A stretch of 64,000 nt of DNA from an uncultured Treponema sp. (GTDB taxonomy: Bacteria > Spirochaetota > Spirochaetia > Treponematales > Treponemataceae): positions 30,094-94,093 of the forward strand of contig CASGBA010000007.1 of the NCBI GenBank assembly GCA_949299755.1. The letters run 5' to 3'. How positions within the stretch are numbered: the first letter of the stretch is position 1; each line of letters opens with the position of its first letter. The notes beneath the pieces were generated by a model. The model was not told the DNA's origin, did not search any database, and saw nothing but the letters and a program-made list of their open reading frames with translations. This document shows, one piece after another, positions 50,949 to 60,279 of the stretch. The position numbers and the translations under genes are program-made.

Positions 50949-53621
50949 CTATTTGCTTAATGTTTTTTTTGTTTTTGGCCGGCTTGCACTTTCCCTCTTT
51001 TTTCTTTTTTCAGCGATAATCCTGTCCTGCCACTCTGACAGAAGCCATATTATATTGGAATCGCTGAGTTTAAGGGCAGACCCGCAGGAAGCACAATGAA
51101 AACGGCCGGAAGAATCCAAATGCTCTTTGGCGCAACCTATGCAATAAACAGCACCGCAATCAGGACATTTACCGGCGGGTAAATCATCAGGAGGCTGGGC
51201 TGTAATGGCGAGCCGGCCCTGATCAGGAATATTCTTCGGAACCCGCCATTCCCGTCCGCAGACGGAACATGAAAAAATATTCGAAGAAGTTTCCAGTATT
51301 TCCTGCGCAAGTTTGTCGGCAAGATCGTTCCTGCCTTTACCGCGTAAATCCTTTTCCAGTTCTGCGGCTTTTTCCGGATGACCGGTTACCATGTAAACGG
51401 CACTGAGTTCATAAATCAATTCTGTGTTTTCAGGGAATTCAGAAATGGCTGTCAACAGGGCAACTTCAGCCCGGGCATACTCCCCTTTACGGCCGGCAAG
51501 GAAACTGATCAGCTGGTAAGCCCGGGGAGTTTTCATTATTTCCAGAGATTTACCCAGCAAGTCGTCAGCTTCATTAAGGAATTCAAGTTTAATGCAGTTA
51601 GCCGCCCTGTCCACCAGCAAATCGGCATCAAAGGGACGGCGTTTGCAAGCCAATACATACCATTCATCGGCTTCTTCATGGCGTCCTTCTTCAGCCAAAA
51701 GATTGGCTCCTGCGCGGAGAAGATCCGCATCACTTTTATCGAGCAGTTTCAAAGCCTGATCAAGATTGCCACGGCGCCTTTCAATCTCGGCATAATTCAC
51801 CAGCACAGTTTTTTCTTCAGGCAAAGCCTCCCTGGCGACAGCTATTTCCTCTTCGGCCTTTTTCAAATCATTTTCCCGCAAAGCGGCAAGGGCTGACAAA
51901 TTGTGAATCCATCCGTCATTACCTCCCACGGCAAGAGCTTCATCCAAGGCTTCACGGTAATCCAATTCCCGGTTAAAAAGGTTTTCCGCAACCCGGAAAC
52001 GGTAAAGGGCAAAATCCGGCTCAAGTTTAACAGCCCGCTTGTAAAAATCCAGCGCTTTTTCCTGATTACCCTGCTCGGAATTCCACAACCCCAACACATA
52101 CCACAGTGAAGAATCATCGGATTTTATGCCTTCAGCCTTTTTCACGTATTCCGCAAGCCGGCTGGAATTGCCTGAAGCGTAAAAATATTTCACTCCCAGG
52201 CAAATGACCCGTCCGTCGTCTGGGGCATTCTTCTCCAATTCCGGGAAAACAGAATCAAGATCCAGAAAATCATTCTCCCGCAAAAACAAGGTTCCGGCAG
52301 CCAACCAATAATCGACCGCTTTTTTTGTTTTCCCGGAAGCGGAAAGGGCGTTCCCGGCGTGGAAACTGAACAGGGGCTGTTCCGGCATTTTTTCCGCGGC
52401 CTGGATATATTTTTCCGCGGCTTTTTTAAAATCACCGTCCTGGAAAGCCGCATGACCCGCCAAATTAAGAAGGAAAGGGGATGACTCCACAGTTTCCGCC
52501 GGCATTTTTTTCAGCAGGGATTTAAGACCGTCAAAATCGTTGCGGGCATAAAGAATTCCTCCGAGCTCTGCATTTGCCCGGGCAAAAAAGACGGGATTGT
52601 TGTTCTTCTCCGCTTCCTCCGCCGCACGCCGGGCAAAATCCTCCGCCTCGGGATAAAGGTTCTGCACCAGGCAAATCTGGGCGGCGAACAGTAAGTCATC
52701 CACATCGGGCTCTTTTGTTTTCCATGCCTTTTTTAATTCAACCATGGCGGAAGAATATTGCCCCATGGCGTACTTAGTCTGGGCAAGGCTCACCCTTGCT
52801 TCCCCGGGAATTTTCACATACTGATTCCAACGGGTATACAAGGCTTCAACCTCGAAGGGCCTGGACTCAATGGAAAAAGTTTTTAAAAGAGCCTGACAGA
52901 AGCTGTATGTATTCCAGTTCTGGGCTGCGAAAGCAATCTTTCCGGGAGCTTGGATGGTTTCATCTTCACATTCCGCTATCCAGCGGTCATTCAAAATTAT
53001 GGTGAAACTGGTATGCTGCGCTATCAACTTCAGGGAAAAAACGGATTTATCTTTGTACGGAGCCGGCTGGCCTTCAAGCTCGGGAGGGCAGGGAATTTCC
53101 TTGCCCTCCGCGGTTTTTGCTATTCCCGTCCAACCCAGAACCGGAACGGGGGTTCCGTTTATAACGGCATCCATTCGCACAAAACCTTTCTCGGAAACAA
53201 GGAGGGAATAAAATGTAGAATCATTAAGGTACCTGAAAAGAAAACCGGCGGAAAAAGCCCCGGCAGAATCATTTCCTTCAGAACGGGTTTCCCCGGGAAG
53301 GAAATGACGGGCATTTTTATTTTCCTGGCTTTCTTTTTTCAAATTATCAGGAAAGCTTATCACCGCTTCGATCACAAAATTGGCATACCGGTATACGGGA
53401 TTTATTGACCAGGCAAAAACCCCTTTCTGTTTACAGGAAAGAAGGAAACCGTCATGGACAAATTCCGTCTCATATCTGTCGGTGGATTCCGCACAGAAAC
53501 GGCTTTTATCATGATGGTGGAAATCGGTTTTCCAGAATTCATTTACCACCAGCTCTTCGTCTATTTCCCCAGAGCGTTTCCCGGTGAATAAAACTTTTAA
53601 GAATTTAAATATATTAAGCAC
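50949..53621 (-). CDS. TPR-repeat protein with jelly-roll-like N-terminus and zinc ribbon
   Basis: 890 aa from GTG 53621. Residues about 25-270 look like a LamG/DUF1080-type jelly roll (SAGFLFRYLNDSTFYSLLV, RWIAECEDETIQAPGKIAFA). About 280-790 are tandem TPR helices (for example SLWYVLGLWNSEQGNQEKALDFY). The tail holds zinc-type cysteines: CSVCGREW, CPDCGAVYCIGC and CASCG. No signal peptide is obvious. GGAGAA lies six bases before the GTG, which fixes the start over a frame to 53651. A scaffold role is a guess. Confidence 0.78.
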   Translation of the reverse strand: MLNIFKFLKVLFTGKRSGEIDEELVVNEFWKTDFHHHDKSRFCAESTDRYETEFVHDGFLLSCKQKGVFAWSINPVYRYANFVIEAVISFPDNLKKESQENKNARHFLPGETRSEGNDSAGAFSAGFLFRYLNDSTFYSLLVSEKGFVRMDAVINGTPVPVLGWTGIAKTAEGKEIPCPPELEGQPAPYKDKSVFSLKLIAQHTSFTIILNDRWIAECEDETIQAPGKIAFAAQNWNTYSFCQALLKTFSIESRPFEVEALYTRWNQYVKIPGEARVSLAQTKYAMGQYSSAMVELKKAWKTKEPDVDDLLFAAQICLVQNLYPEAEDFARRAAEEAEKNNNPVFFARANAELGGILYARNDFDGLKSLLKKMPAETVESSPFLLNLAGHAAFQDGDFKKAAEKYIQAAEKMPEQPLFSFHAGNALSASGKTKKAVDYWLAAGTLFLRENDFLDLDSVFPELEKNAPDDGRVICLGVKYFYASGNSSRLAEYVKKAEGIKSDDSSLWYVLGLWNSEQGNQEKALDFYKRAVKLEPDFALYRFRVAENLFNRELDYREALDEALAVGGNDGWIHNLSALAALRENDLKKAEEEIAVAREALPEEKTVLVNYAEIERRRGNLDQALKLLDKSDADLLRAGANLLAEEGRHEEADEWYVLACKRRPFDADLLVDRAANCIKLEFLNEADDLLGKSLEIMKTPRAYQLISFLAGRKGEYARAEVALLTAISEFPENTELIYELSAVYMVTGHPEKAAELEKDLRGKGRNDLADKLAQEILETSSNIFSCSVCGREWRVPKNIPDQGRLAITAQPPDDLPAGKCPDCGAVYCIGCAKEHLDSSGRFHCASCGSALKLSDSNIIWLLSEWQDRIIAEKRKKRESASRPKTKKTLSK

Positions 53622-53689
53622 AACAACTTCTCCTACTTTATAATTTACCACTATTAAATAAATTTTTCCAATATTACCTTATCAACACC

Positions 53690-53718
53690 TTGCCCGTCCC
53701 CTGTTTTTTTCGTATCAT
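53690..53718 (+). promoter_or_regulatory. Promoter of the DUF1015 gene (leaderless)
   Basis: TTGCCC (53690-53695), 17 bases, TATCAT (53713-53718), six bases CCGGAC, then ATG 53725. No Shine-Dalgarno. Confidence 0.6.
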
Positions 53719-53724
53719 CCGGAC

Positions 53725-55047
53725 ATGGACATTAACGATATTTTTTCCGGCTGCGCAATTACCATACCGGAAATTCTGGTTCCGAAACCGGAATATAATT
53801 TGAAGAAATGGGCTGTGGTGGCCTGTGACCAATACACCCAGGACAGGGAATATTGGAATAAAGTTTCGGAAACTGCCGGGAATGAACCTTCTGCACTGAA
53901 AATCATCCTGCCGGAAGTATATCTTGAAGATGCCGGAAAAGCGGAACGTATTGCCTCAATAAAAGAAACAATGCGCGACTACATCGGAAAAAATATCTTC
54001 GCGCCGGCGGTGAATGGCTTTATATACATAGAACGAAAAACTTCCAGGGGAAGGATGAGAAAGGGTTTAATTGCCGCAGTGGATCTTGAATGCTACGACT
54101 GGAAGCCTGGTTCCACTGCTCCCATAAGAGCCACCGAAGCCACCATTCCGGAAAGGATTCCGCCAAGAAAAGAGATAAGGAAGGAAGCCCCCTTGGAAAG
54201 TCCCCACATTATGCTTCTCATAAATGATCCGGAAAAAACCTTTGTTGAAGTTGCAGGGGAAGAGGCAAAAAAAGAGTCCGGGGGCGTATGTTTGTATGAA
54301 ACGGAACTGATGGCAGATTCCGGTTCAATAAGCGCATGGAAGCTGACGGAAAAAGAAAGACTGGCAAAACTTGCGGTGGCCGTATCATCTCTGGCGGAAA
54401 AAAACACCGCCCCGGACGGCAGCAAATTCATTTTTGCCGTAGGCGACGGGAACCATTCCCTTGCCACAGCGAAGGCTGTTTGGGAAGATTACAAAAAAAA
54501 GGGGGCGGGAGTAAACCACCCTGCCAGATATGCCCTTGTTGAAATTGTGAACCTATACGATGAAGGCTTGACCTTTGAACCCATTCACAGGGTCCTGTTC
54601 GGAACAAATGTTGATACGGTGGTGAAATATGCGGCAGGAAAACTTTCCGCAAAGATTTCCCGGGCCGAGGGTTTCACCGGCGGAGAAAAAGCCGTAAAAA
54701 CTTCCGGCGCGGGGGACAAAGGGCAAACCTTTGCCTTTATCCAAAAAGAAACGGTGGAAACCCTTACAACAACGGACACCTCTTTAGCGCCTGCCCTGTT
54801 ACAGCCGGTATTGGATGAGTTCCTTAAAGAAAATCCGGCTGTGAAAATCGACTATATCCACGGGACAGATGAAGCGGAAAGATTGTCCGGCCAAGAGGGA
54901 GCTGTTTCCATCCTTCTGCCGCCCATATCAAAAGACAACTTTTTTTCGACCATAGCGGCGGGAGGGCCTTTGCCAAGAAAAAGCTTTTCAATGGGGGAAG
55001 CGGACGAAAAAAGGTTTTACATTGAATGCAGAAAGATTACGGAATAA
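53725..55047 (+). CDS. DUF1015 family protein
   Basis: 440 aa. DUF1015 hallmarks: WAVVACDQYTQDREYW near residue 30, then FIFAVGDGNHSLATAKAVW with a conserved Asp-Gly-Asn-His, and YALVEIVNLYDEGLTFEPIHRV (shortened here). The family is widespread and uncharacterised; it is often annotated beside serine or phosphoglycerate metabolism, which this neighbourhood does not show. Cytoplasmic. Start set by its promoter. Confidence 0.85.
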   Translation: MDINDIFSGCAITIPEILVPKPEYNLKKWAVVACDQYTQDREYWNKVSETAGNEPSALKIILPEVYLEDAGKAERIASIKETMRDYIGKNIFAPAVNGFIYIERKTSRGRMRKGLIAAVDLECYDWKPGSTAPIRATEATIPERIPPRKEIRKEAPLESPHIMLLINDPEKTFVEVAGEEAKKESGGVCLYETELMADSGSISAWKLTEKERLAKLAVAVSSLAEKNTAPDGSKFIFAVGDGNHSLATAKAVWEDYKKKGAGVNHPARYALVEIVNLYDEGLTFEPIHRVLFGTNVDTVVKYAAGKLSAKISRAEGFTGGEKAVKTSGAGDKGQTFAFIQKETVETLTTTDTSLAPALLQPVLDEFLKENPAVKIDYIHGTDEAERLSGQEGAVSILLPPISKDNFFSTIAAGGPLPRKSFSMGEADEKRFYIECRKITE

Positions 55048-55099
55048 GCGAACCGGAATGGCAGGATAACAAGGAAGGGATAAATCCTAAAAGGATAAA

Positions 55100-55234
55100 T
55101 CAGGATTTTTCAGCGTGTTCTTCGCAGTATTTTTTAAATTCTTCCAGGGACATTTCAGCGGAGTAAATGGGATATAAAGCCTCCACAAGATCTTCTAGAG
55201 TTTCAAATTTCGCGCCGTCCAATTTGTAAGCCAT
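55100..55234 (-). CDS. Small protein of 44 residues
   Basis: MAYKLDGAKFETLEDLVEAL opens a 44-residue frame ending in a helical, acidic stretch (SLEEFKKYCEEHAEKS). AGGGGG lies five bases before the ATG, which is good support for translation. It lies between the DUF1015 gene and thrC with no overlap. I do not recognise a family; the composition suggests a small soluble helical protein. Confidence 0.6.
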   Translation of the reverse strand: MAYKLDGAKFETLEDLVEALYPIYSAEMSLEEFKKYCEEHAEKS

Positions 55235-55314
55235 CGCGACCCCCTGATTTCTCTAAAAGTATACACTTGCTTTTAGGAATATGACAAGAGTAAAAATAAA
55301 AAAATAGAAAAATA

Positions 55315-56628
55315 TTAGGCCGGAAGGAAGTCATTCAGAAGTTTTTTCATCGAAGCCAAATCACCGGCAGAAAGCTTTTTTCCTTCCACGGGAAGCCTGG
55401 ATTGGCGCACCGTATCCGGGATTTCAGGAGGCTCCCCGCAAGTGGCTCTGAGTTGTTCTGCTTCAAAGGCGGGATGGTTCGTTGAAAATACCACAACCGC
55501 CCCCGCTGTCTCCTGCCTTTCACGGAATCCCCTGACAGCCCCGAAAGCCTTTGCCGTATCCCCATTCAGCCATATACCGTATTTTTTGTGGGTTTCAAAT
55601 TGAATTTCCGGAATACAGGAGCTTTTCACCTCGGAAGGGAACACAAATCCTTTAAGCAACAAAGGGTTGAGGGCAAAAACCTGCTCCAGCCGTTCAATAT
55701 TGGAGGGGGCAGCTGGATCGGCTCCGCCCCTCTTTGCAGGAGGAATCATTGCATCCAAACAGACGGAATTCCCCGCCGCATCACAGCACAGGGATGGGGT
55801 CGCATCTGTTATAAAAGCGTTTACAGGAAGAGCGTATTTCCAGGCATAAAGACCCGCCACAAGGTTGGCATAATTCCCGCTGGGAACCGAATAGAAAATA
55901 TCATCCTGTATTTTTTTCCTCAATCTGGAAAAAGCGAACATATAGAAAAAAATCTGGGGGAAAAGGCGGCCTATATTGGCGGTATTTGCCAGCGTTAAAG
56001 AATATTTTTCCAGCATTTCCGGGGTCCGGTAGGTTTCCCGGACAAGGGTTCGGGCATCCGTCAGATTACCGGAAATTTCCACAGGAAGAATGTTTCCGCC
56101 GTTCCATATAAACCAGCCGGCATTCAAACCGGATAACATCCCTTCAGGGTAAACCAGCACAAGATTGAGGTGTTTTTTCCCGGCAAAGGCATTGGCGAGG
56201 CTTCTGCCGGTAACAGTGTTAACCGCCGCAAGAACTACAGCGGTTTTTCCGCTCATGGTAAGAATATGCTCCAAAGCGGAGGCAAGCCACAGCGCACCGA
56301 AATCTTTGTGGCATCCGGTGGGACCGTGAAAAAGTTCCAGCAAAAAAAGGTCATCCTCCAGTTGCCGCAGTTCCGGCGAAATACCGGAAAAGGCTGTCCC
56401 CGCAAGTCTTTCGCAAATCACAGTGCTCAATTCATCTTTTAACAGGGCTGAAGTCAATGTGCCGGCAATTGAGGAAAAGGAGGTTTTTTCATCCATGTAT
56501 AAAATCCATGGCCGCAAATCCGCTTCCGAAACAGGCTGGTACAAACCCCCGTCATCCGGAAGACAACGCAGCACTGCTTCATGAAAATTAACGGTTTTTC
56601 CAATATCCCTTGTACTTGCCAGTTTCAT
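55315..56628 (-). CDS. thrC: Threonine synthase
   Basis: PLP enzyme turning O-phosphohomoserine into threonine. 437 aa. The PLP lysine is K108 in ELFHGPTGCHKDFGA; VNTVTGRSLANAF and SVPSGNYANLVAG (phosphate-binding) follow. The fold-type and length match the E. coli-type (class with N-terminal extension). No other thr gene nearby. Starts six bases after the DUF2156 stop, so both share a transcript. Confidence 0.93.
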   Translation of the reverse strand: MKLASTRDIGKTVNFHEAVLRCLPDDGGLYQPVSEADLRPWILYMDEKTSFSSIAGTLTSALLKDELSTVICERLAGTAFSGISPELRQLEDDLFLLELFHGPTGCHKDFGALWLASALEHILTMSGKTAVVLAAVNTVTGRSLANAFAGKKHLNLVLVYPEGMLSGLNAGWFIWNGGNILPVEISGNLTDARTLVRETYRTPEMLEKYSLTLANTANIGRLFPQIFFYMFAFSRLRKKIQDDIFYSVPSGNYANLVAGLYAWKYALPVNAFITDATPSLCCDAAGNSVCLDAMIPPAKRGGADPAAPSNIERLEQVFALNPLLLKGFVFPSEVKSSCIPEIQFETHKKYGIWLNGDTAKAFGAVRGFRERQETAGAVVVFSTNHPAFEAEQLRATCGEPPEIPDTVRQSRLPVEGKKLSAGDLASMKKLLNDFLPA

Positions 56629-56633
56629 AGTTT

Positions 56634-57527
56634 TTACCTGCTTTCTATCTTAAATTTTTTTACAAATCCGCAGGGGCGGTAAGTCATTTTTGCCTGACGC
56701 ATCCCCTCATCACCCAAATCCTGCTCCCTATTTATAAACAAAACAGATTCAGAAAGGGAACGGGCAAAAGCATAATTTATATACTGAAAAGCTCCCGGCA
56801 TATCAATACGGGCTTTCTCAAAGTGGACAACCGCCATTGTTCCCTGAACCATGAATTCTGAAATACACCAGGCGGCCGGTTTATCCCCGGCATAAACAAG
56901 GAAACCCTTTAAACCGAAGTCTCCAACCAGGGACAAAGCCTCCACAGCCGAATTATAATCGGTGGAAAGAGGATTTTCCTGCCCCTCTGCCCAGGCATCC
57001 AAAACCTCCCTGGCGGCACGGATGTTTTCCCGGGAAAGGGGCTCAGAGGTTATATGCGGATAAGCGGAGGTAAAGGCATTAACCCGGTTTTTTTTCTTAT
57101 GAAAAGCCTTTCCAGGCAAATCAGCAAGTTCCCGGCGGTGGTACAAATAATCAAAATTATTCCGGTCTTCCTGAATTGACAGACCTTTCTCCCGTTCCAA
57201 TAAGCTGAAAAAATCCCGCCCCTTATCCACAACAGAAACAGGTATAAGCTTCCAAAGGGAACAGGTTTCAAGCAGGGAAAACAAAACCTCCGGTTCAGGC
57301 AATCCGGCCGGCGTCATGAAAAACTTTCTTCCTTCCCTTTCCCCGAAAATAATTAGGGTACCCCTATTCATGGAAAGGCGGTAATTATAGCGGTTCCGGA
57401 ATAAATACAGCCCGGAAAAACTGAATTCCGAAATACCATCGGGGAGGGTTTTAAAAATTTCTATGAGTTCCTCCGACATATCAAAGGAAACCGGGACGGA
57501 ATCCGGGAACTCAGGTATCGCAATCAT
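56634..57527 (-). CDS. DUF2156 (GNAT-like) domain protein
   Basis: 297 aa. Pattern RNNFDYLYHRRELADLPGKAFHKKKNRVNAF (quoted by parts: YLYHRRELADLPGKAFH) is the DUF2156 core, which in MprF adds lysine to phosphatidylglycerol. Here there is no flippase domain, so it is a stand-alone acyltransferase-like protein whose substrate is unknown. First gene of a DUF2156-thrC unit with a promoter seven bases before the ATG. Confidence 0.8.
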   Translation of the reverse strand: MIAIPEFPDSVPVSFDMSEELIEIFKTLPDGISEFSFSGLYLFRNRYNYRLSMNRGTLIIFGEREGRKFFMTPAGLPEPEVLFSLLETCSLWKLIPVSVVDKGRDFFSLLEREKGLSIQEDRNNFDYLYHRRELADLPGKAFHKKKNRVNAFTSAYPHITSEPLSRENIRAAREVLDAWAEGQENPLSTDYNSAVEALSLVGDFGLKGFLVYAGDKPAAWCISEFMVQGTMAVVHFEKARIDMPGAFQYINYAFARSLSESVLFINREQDLGDEGMRQAKMTYRPCGFVKKFKIESR

Positions 57528-57534
57528 AGCCTAT

Positions 57535-57563
57535 AAGTTACCGCTTTTTTCAGCTAAGAGCAA
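57535..57563 (-). promoter_or_regulatory. Promoter of the DUF2156-thrC unit (leaderless)
   Basis: Minus strand: TTGCTC (57563-57558), 17 bases, TAACTT (57540-57535), seven bases to ATG 57527. The -10 is weak. Confidence 0.4.
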
Positions 57564-57633
57564 CTGAAAGACTTGAAAACCCGTTTACTTGACTGTTAAG
57601 GGTCAAAATTGTACACTTTAAAACGATTTTATA

Positions 57634-58893
57634 ATGAATACGGAAGAATTATCGGCAAAACTGCTGGAGCGGTTTTTGCGTTATACAAAAACTGGAACCC
57701 AATCAAATCCGGAAAAAGCAGAAAACGGCTTTATGCCGTCAACTGAATGCCAGAGAACCTTCGCAAATATGCTGGCGGAAGAGCTAAGATCCTTCGGTGT
57801 CAGCCAGGTTGAAGTTGACGGGAATTCCTATTTGTTGGCATACATTGAACCTTCCCCGGGCTTTGAGCACAGTCCTTCTTTTGGGTTGTGTTCCCATCTT
57901 GATACCGCTTCCGATGCACCTGGGGAGCCGGTGCATCCGGTTGTCCACAAAAACTACTCCGGGGGGAAAATAGAACTTTCCGGCGGTCTTGTCATCGATC
58001 CGGCGCAGGACGGGGAATTAGCCGCCTGTTCCGGCGGGACAGTGATAACTTCCGATGGAAATACCCTTCTCGGGGCGGATGACAAGGCCGGAATAGCGGG
58101 TATAATGACCCTGGCGGAATTCCTCACATCAAACCCTGATTTTAGGCACGGTCCGGTGGAAATACTTTTTTCTCCTGACGAGGAAACAGGCCACGGAATG
58201 GACAGGGTTCCCCTGGATAAAATGAAAGCCAGGGCTTATTACACCGTGGACGGAGGTTCTCTCGGTGAAATAGAAGTGGAATGCTTCAATGCATGGAAAT
58301 GCGATGTGGAATTCCATGGGGTTGCCGCCCATCTGGGAGCCGCCAAGGGAAAACTTGTAAACGCAGTCCTTATGGCGGCAGAGTTTATCTCAAGGTTGCC
58401 CCGGAACGAAAGCCCAGAAGCCACGGAAAACTACGAGGGTTATTACTGCCCTCTGGAAGTATCCGGAAATATTGAAAGGGCTTCTGTTTCAGTTTTTTTG
58501 AGGGATTTTGAGGAAGAAGGCATAAGGCGGCGGGTCGAATATATTGAAAATCATTTGGCTGGAACCGTGGAAAAAATGTTTCCGGGAGGCAAAATCAAAG
58601 TCACTTCCAAAAAGCAGTATTCAAACATGAAGAAAAAGCTGGAAGAACATCCGGAGATATTTGATTTTGCCTGCAAGGCAGCGGAGCTGTGCGGAGTAAA
58701 ACCCCATACAAAGCCTATCCGTGGAGGTACGGACGGTTCCAGGCTCACAGAAATGGGTATACCTACGCCGAATATTTTTACAGGCGGACACAATTTCCAT
58801 TCACGGACAGAATGGGCTTCCCTTGAGGAAATGGTAAAAATGACGGAAATCCTGATAAAGCTGACAGAATTATGGAGGGACAAAAATGTATGA
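57634..58893 (+). CDS. pepT: Peptidase T (tripeptide aminopeptidase)
   Basis: Zinc M20 peptidase removing the N-terminal residue of tripeptides. 419 aa. Metal ligands: SHLDTASDAPG, GADDKAGIAGI, PDEETGHGMDR and the C-terminal TGGHNFHSRTEWA. No Shine-Dalgarno; TTGACT (57592-57597) and TACACT (57615-57620) with 17-base spacing predict a leader of only about ten bases. Overlaps murA by eight bases. Confidence 0.96.
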   Translation: MNTEELSAKLLERFLRYTKTGTQSNPEKAENGFMPSTECQRTFANMLAEELRSFGVSQVEVDGNSYLLAYIEPSPGFEHSPSFGLCSHLDTASDAPGEPVHPVVHKNYSGGKIELSGGLVIDPAQDGELAACSGGTVITSDGNTLLGADDKAGIAGIMTLAEFLTSNPDFRHGPVEILFSPDEETGHGMDRVPLDKMKARAYYTVDGGSLGEIEVECFNAWKCDVEFHGVAAHLGAAKGKLVNAVLMAAEFISRLPRNESPEATENYEGYYCPLEVSGNIERASVSVFLRDFEEEGIRRRVEYIENHLAGTVEKMFPGGKIKVTSKKQYSNMKKKLEEHPEIFDFACKAAELCGVKPHTKPIRGGTDGSRLTEMGIPTPNIFTGGHNFHSRTEWASLEEMVKMTEILIKLTELWRDKNV

Positions 58894-60166
58894 GTACAAC
58901 ATAGAAGGCGGATTCCCTGTCAAAGGACAAATAAAAGCCAGCGGCAATAAAAACGCCGCCCTTCCCTGCATCGCAGCGGCCCTCCTTACCCCGGAACCTG
59001 TAATCCTGAGGAATATTCCGGAAATAGAGGATGTACAGGTTATGACCGCTATTTTTTCGGATCTCGGGGGAAAGGTTGAAAAACTTGAGAAAAATACTTT
59101 TAAGCTGACCATGAAAGACAATCCGGCAAGCACAATTCCTGCCCAGCTTTCAACGAAAATCCGGGCTTCGATTCTGTTCGCGGGCCCTCTCCTTGCCCGG
59201 ACAGGGAAAGTTGTCCTTCCTCCGCCTGGCGGCGACGTTATCGGACGCAGGCGTTTGGACACCCATTTTCTGGCTTTAAGTGAATTGGGAGCCAGGTATG
59301 AAGTGGATACCCAGATTTCCTTCTCGGCGAACAAGCTTAAGGGACAGGATATTTTCCTGGACGAAGCCTCGGTAACGGCAACGGAAAACGCTGTAATGGC
59401 GGCAGTGCTGGCGGAAGGGGATACAATCATATCGAACGCAGCCTGCGAACCCCATGTCCAGGATTTATGCCGGATGCTGAATGGTATGGGAGCCCAGATT
59501 TCCGGAATAGGTTCCAATACAATTTACATAAAAGGTGTCCAAGAACTTCACGGTACTGATTTTTTCATAGGCCCGGATTACATGGAGATAGGTTCTTTTA
59601 TCGGGCTTGCGGCAGTAACCCATGGAAGTTTAACCATAACCGATATAGCACCCAGGGATATGAGGGCTATAAAGCTTTCTTTTGCCAAACTGGGCATACG
59701 CTGGGAAATAGACAACAACACACTTATCGTCCCGGCGCAACAGGAACTGAAGGTAAACTGTGATATAGGCGGTATGATTCCCAAAATCGATGACGCACCC
59801 TGGCCAGGCTTCCCGCCGGATCTTACGAGTATAATGACCGTTGTGGCCACCCAGATTGAAGGGATGGCTTTAATCCACGAAAAGATGTTTGAATCCCGTA
59901 TGTTCTTTGTAGACAAGCTCATCGGAATGGGGGCGCGGATTACCCTGTGTGACCCGCACAGGGCTGTTGTTTACGGACCTTCTGTTTTGCACGGAGCGGA
60001 CCTGGTGTCGCCAGACGTCAGGGCTGGCATGGCTATGGTTATAGCGGCGCTTTGCGCGCGCGGGGAAAGCAGAATCAGAAACGTTTACCAGATTGAACGG
60101 GGATATGAGGATTTAACCCGGCGCTTGCAGTCTTTGGGAGCCCATATAGAGCGTATTTCGGGCTGA
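58886..60166 (+). CDS. murA: UDP-N-acetylglucosamine 1-carboxyvinyltransferase with Cys-to-Asp active site
   Basis: First committed step of peptidoglycan synthesis. 426 aa: SGNKNAALP with K22, RDMRAIKLSF and SPDVRAGMAM. The loop that holds the catalytic cysteine (C115 of E. coli) reads PPGGDVIGRRRLDTH, with D117 at 59234-59236. Cys-to-Asp at this position is known in Mycobacterium, Chlamydia and Borrelia and makes MurA insensitive to fosfomycin. GGAGGG precedes the ATG in the end of pepT. Confidence 0.96.
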   Translation: MYEYNIEGGFPVKGQIKASGNKNAALPCIAAALLTPEPVILRNIPEIEDVQVMTAIFSDLGGKVEKLEKNTFKLTMKDNPASTIPAQLSTKIRASILFAGPLLARTGKVVLPPPGGDVIGRRRLDTHFLALSELGARYEVDTQISFSANKLKGQDIFLDEASVTATENAVMAAVLAEGDTIISNAACEPHVQDLCRMLNGMGAQISGIGSNTIYIKGVQELHGTDFFIGPDYMEIGSFIGLAAVTHGSLTITDIAPRDMRAIKLSFAKLGIRWEIDNNTLIVPAQQELKVNCDIGGMIPKIDDAPWPGFPPDLTSIMTVVATQIEGMALIHEKMFESRMFFVDKLIGMGARITLCDPHRAVVYGPSVLHGADLVSPDVRAGMAMVIAALCARGESRIRNVYQIERGYEDLTRRLQSLGAHIERISG

Positions 60167-60229
60167 GCCTGACCGGGGAAACCCGCCTGCCACCGGCAAT
60201 CCGGGGAAAGGGGGTACAGTCGGCTGACT

Positions 60230-60264
60230 GTCTTGTAATCCGGTATGGAACCGGATTACAAGAC
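60230..60264 (+). terminator. Perfect 15-bp inverted repeat after murA
   Basis: GTCTTGTAATCCGGT (60230-60244) and its exact complement (60250-60264) around ATGGA. It lies between the converging murA and symporter genes. There is no T-run, so it may terminate on both strands with help, or bind a protein. Confidence 0.5.
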
Positions 60265-60279
60265 ACCTTGACGGTTTAA

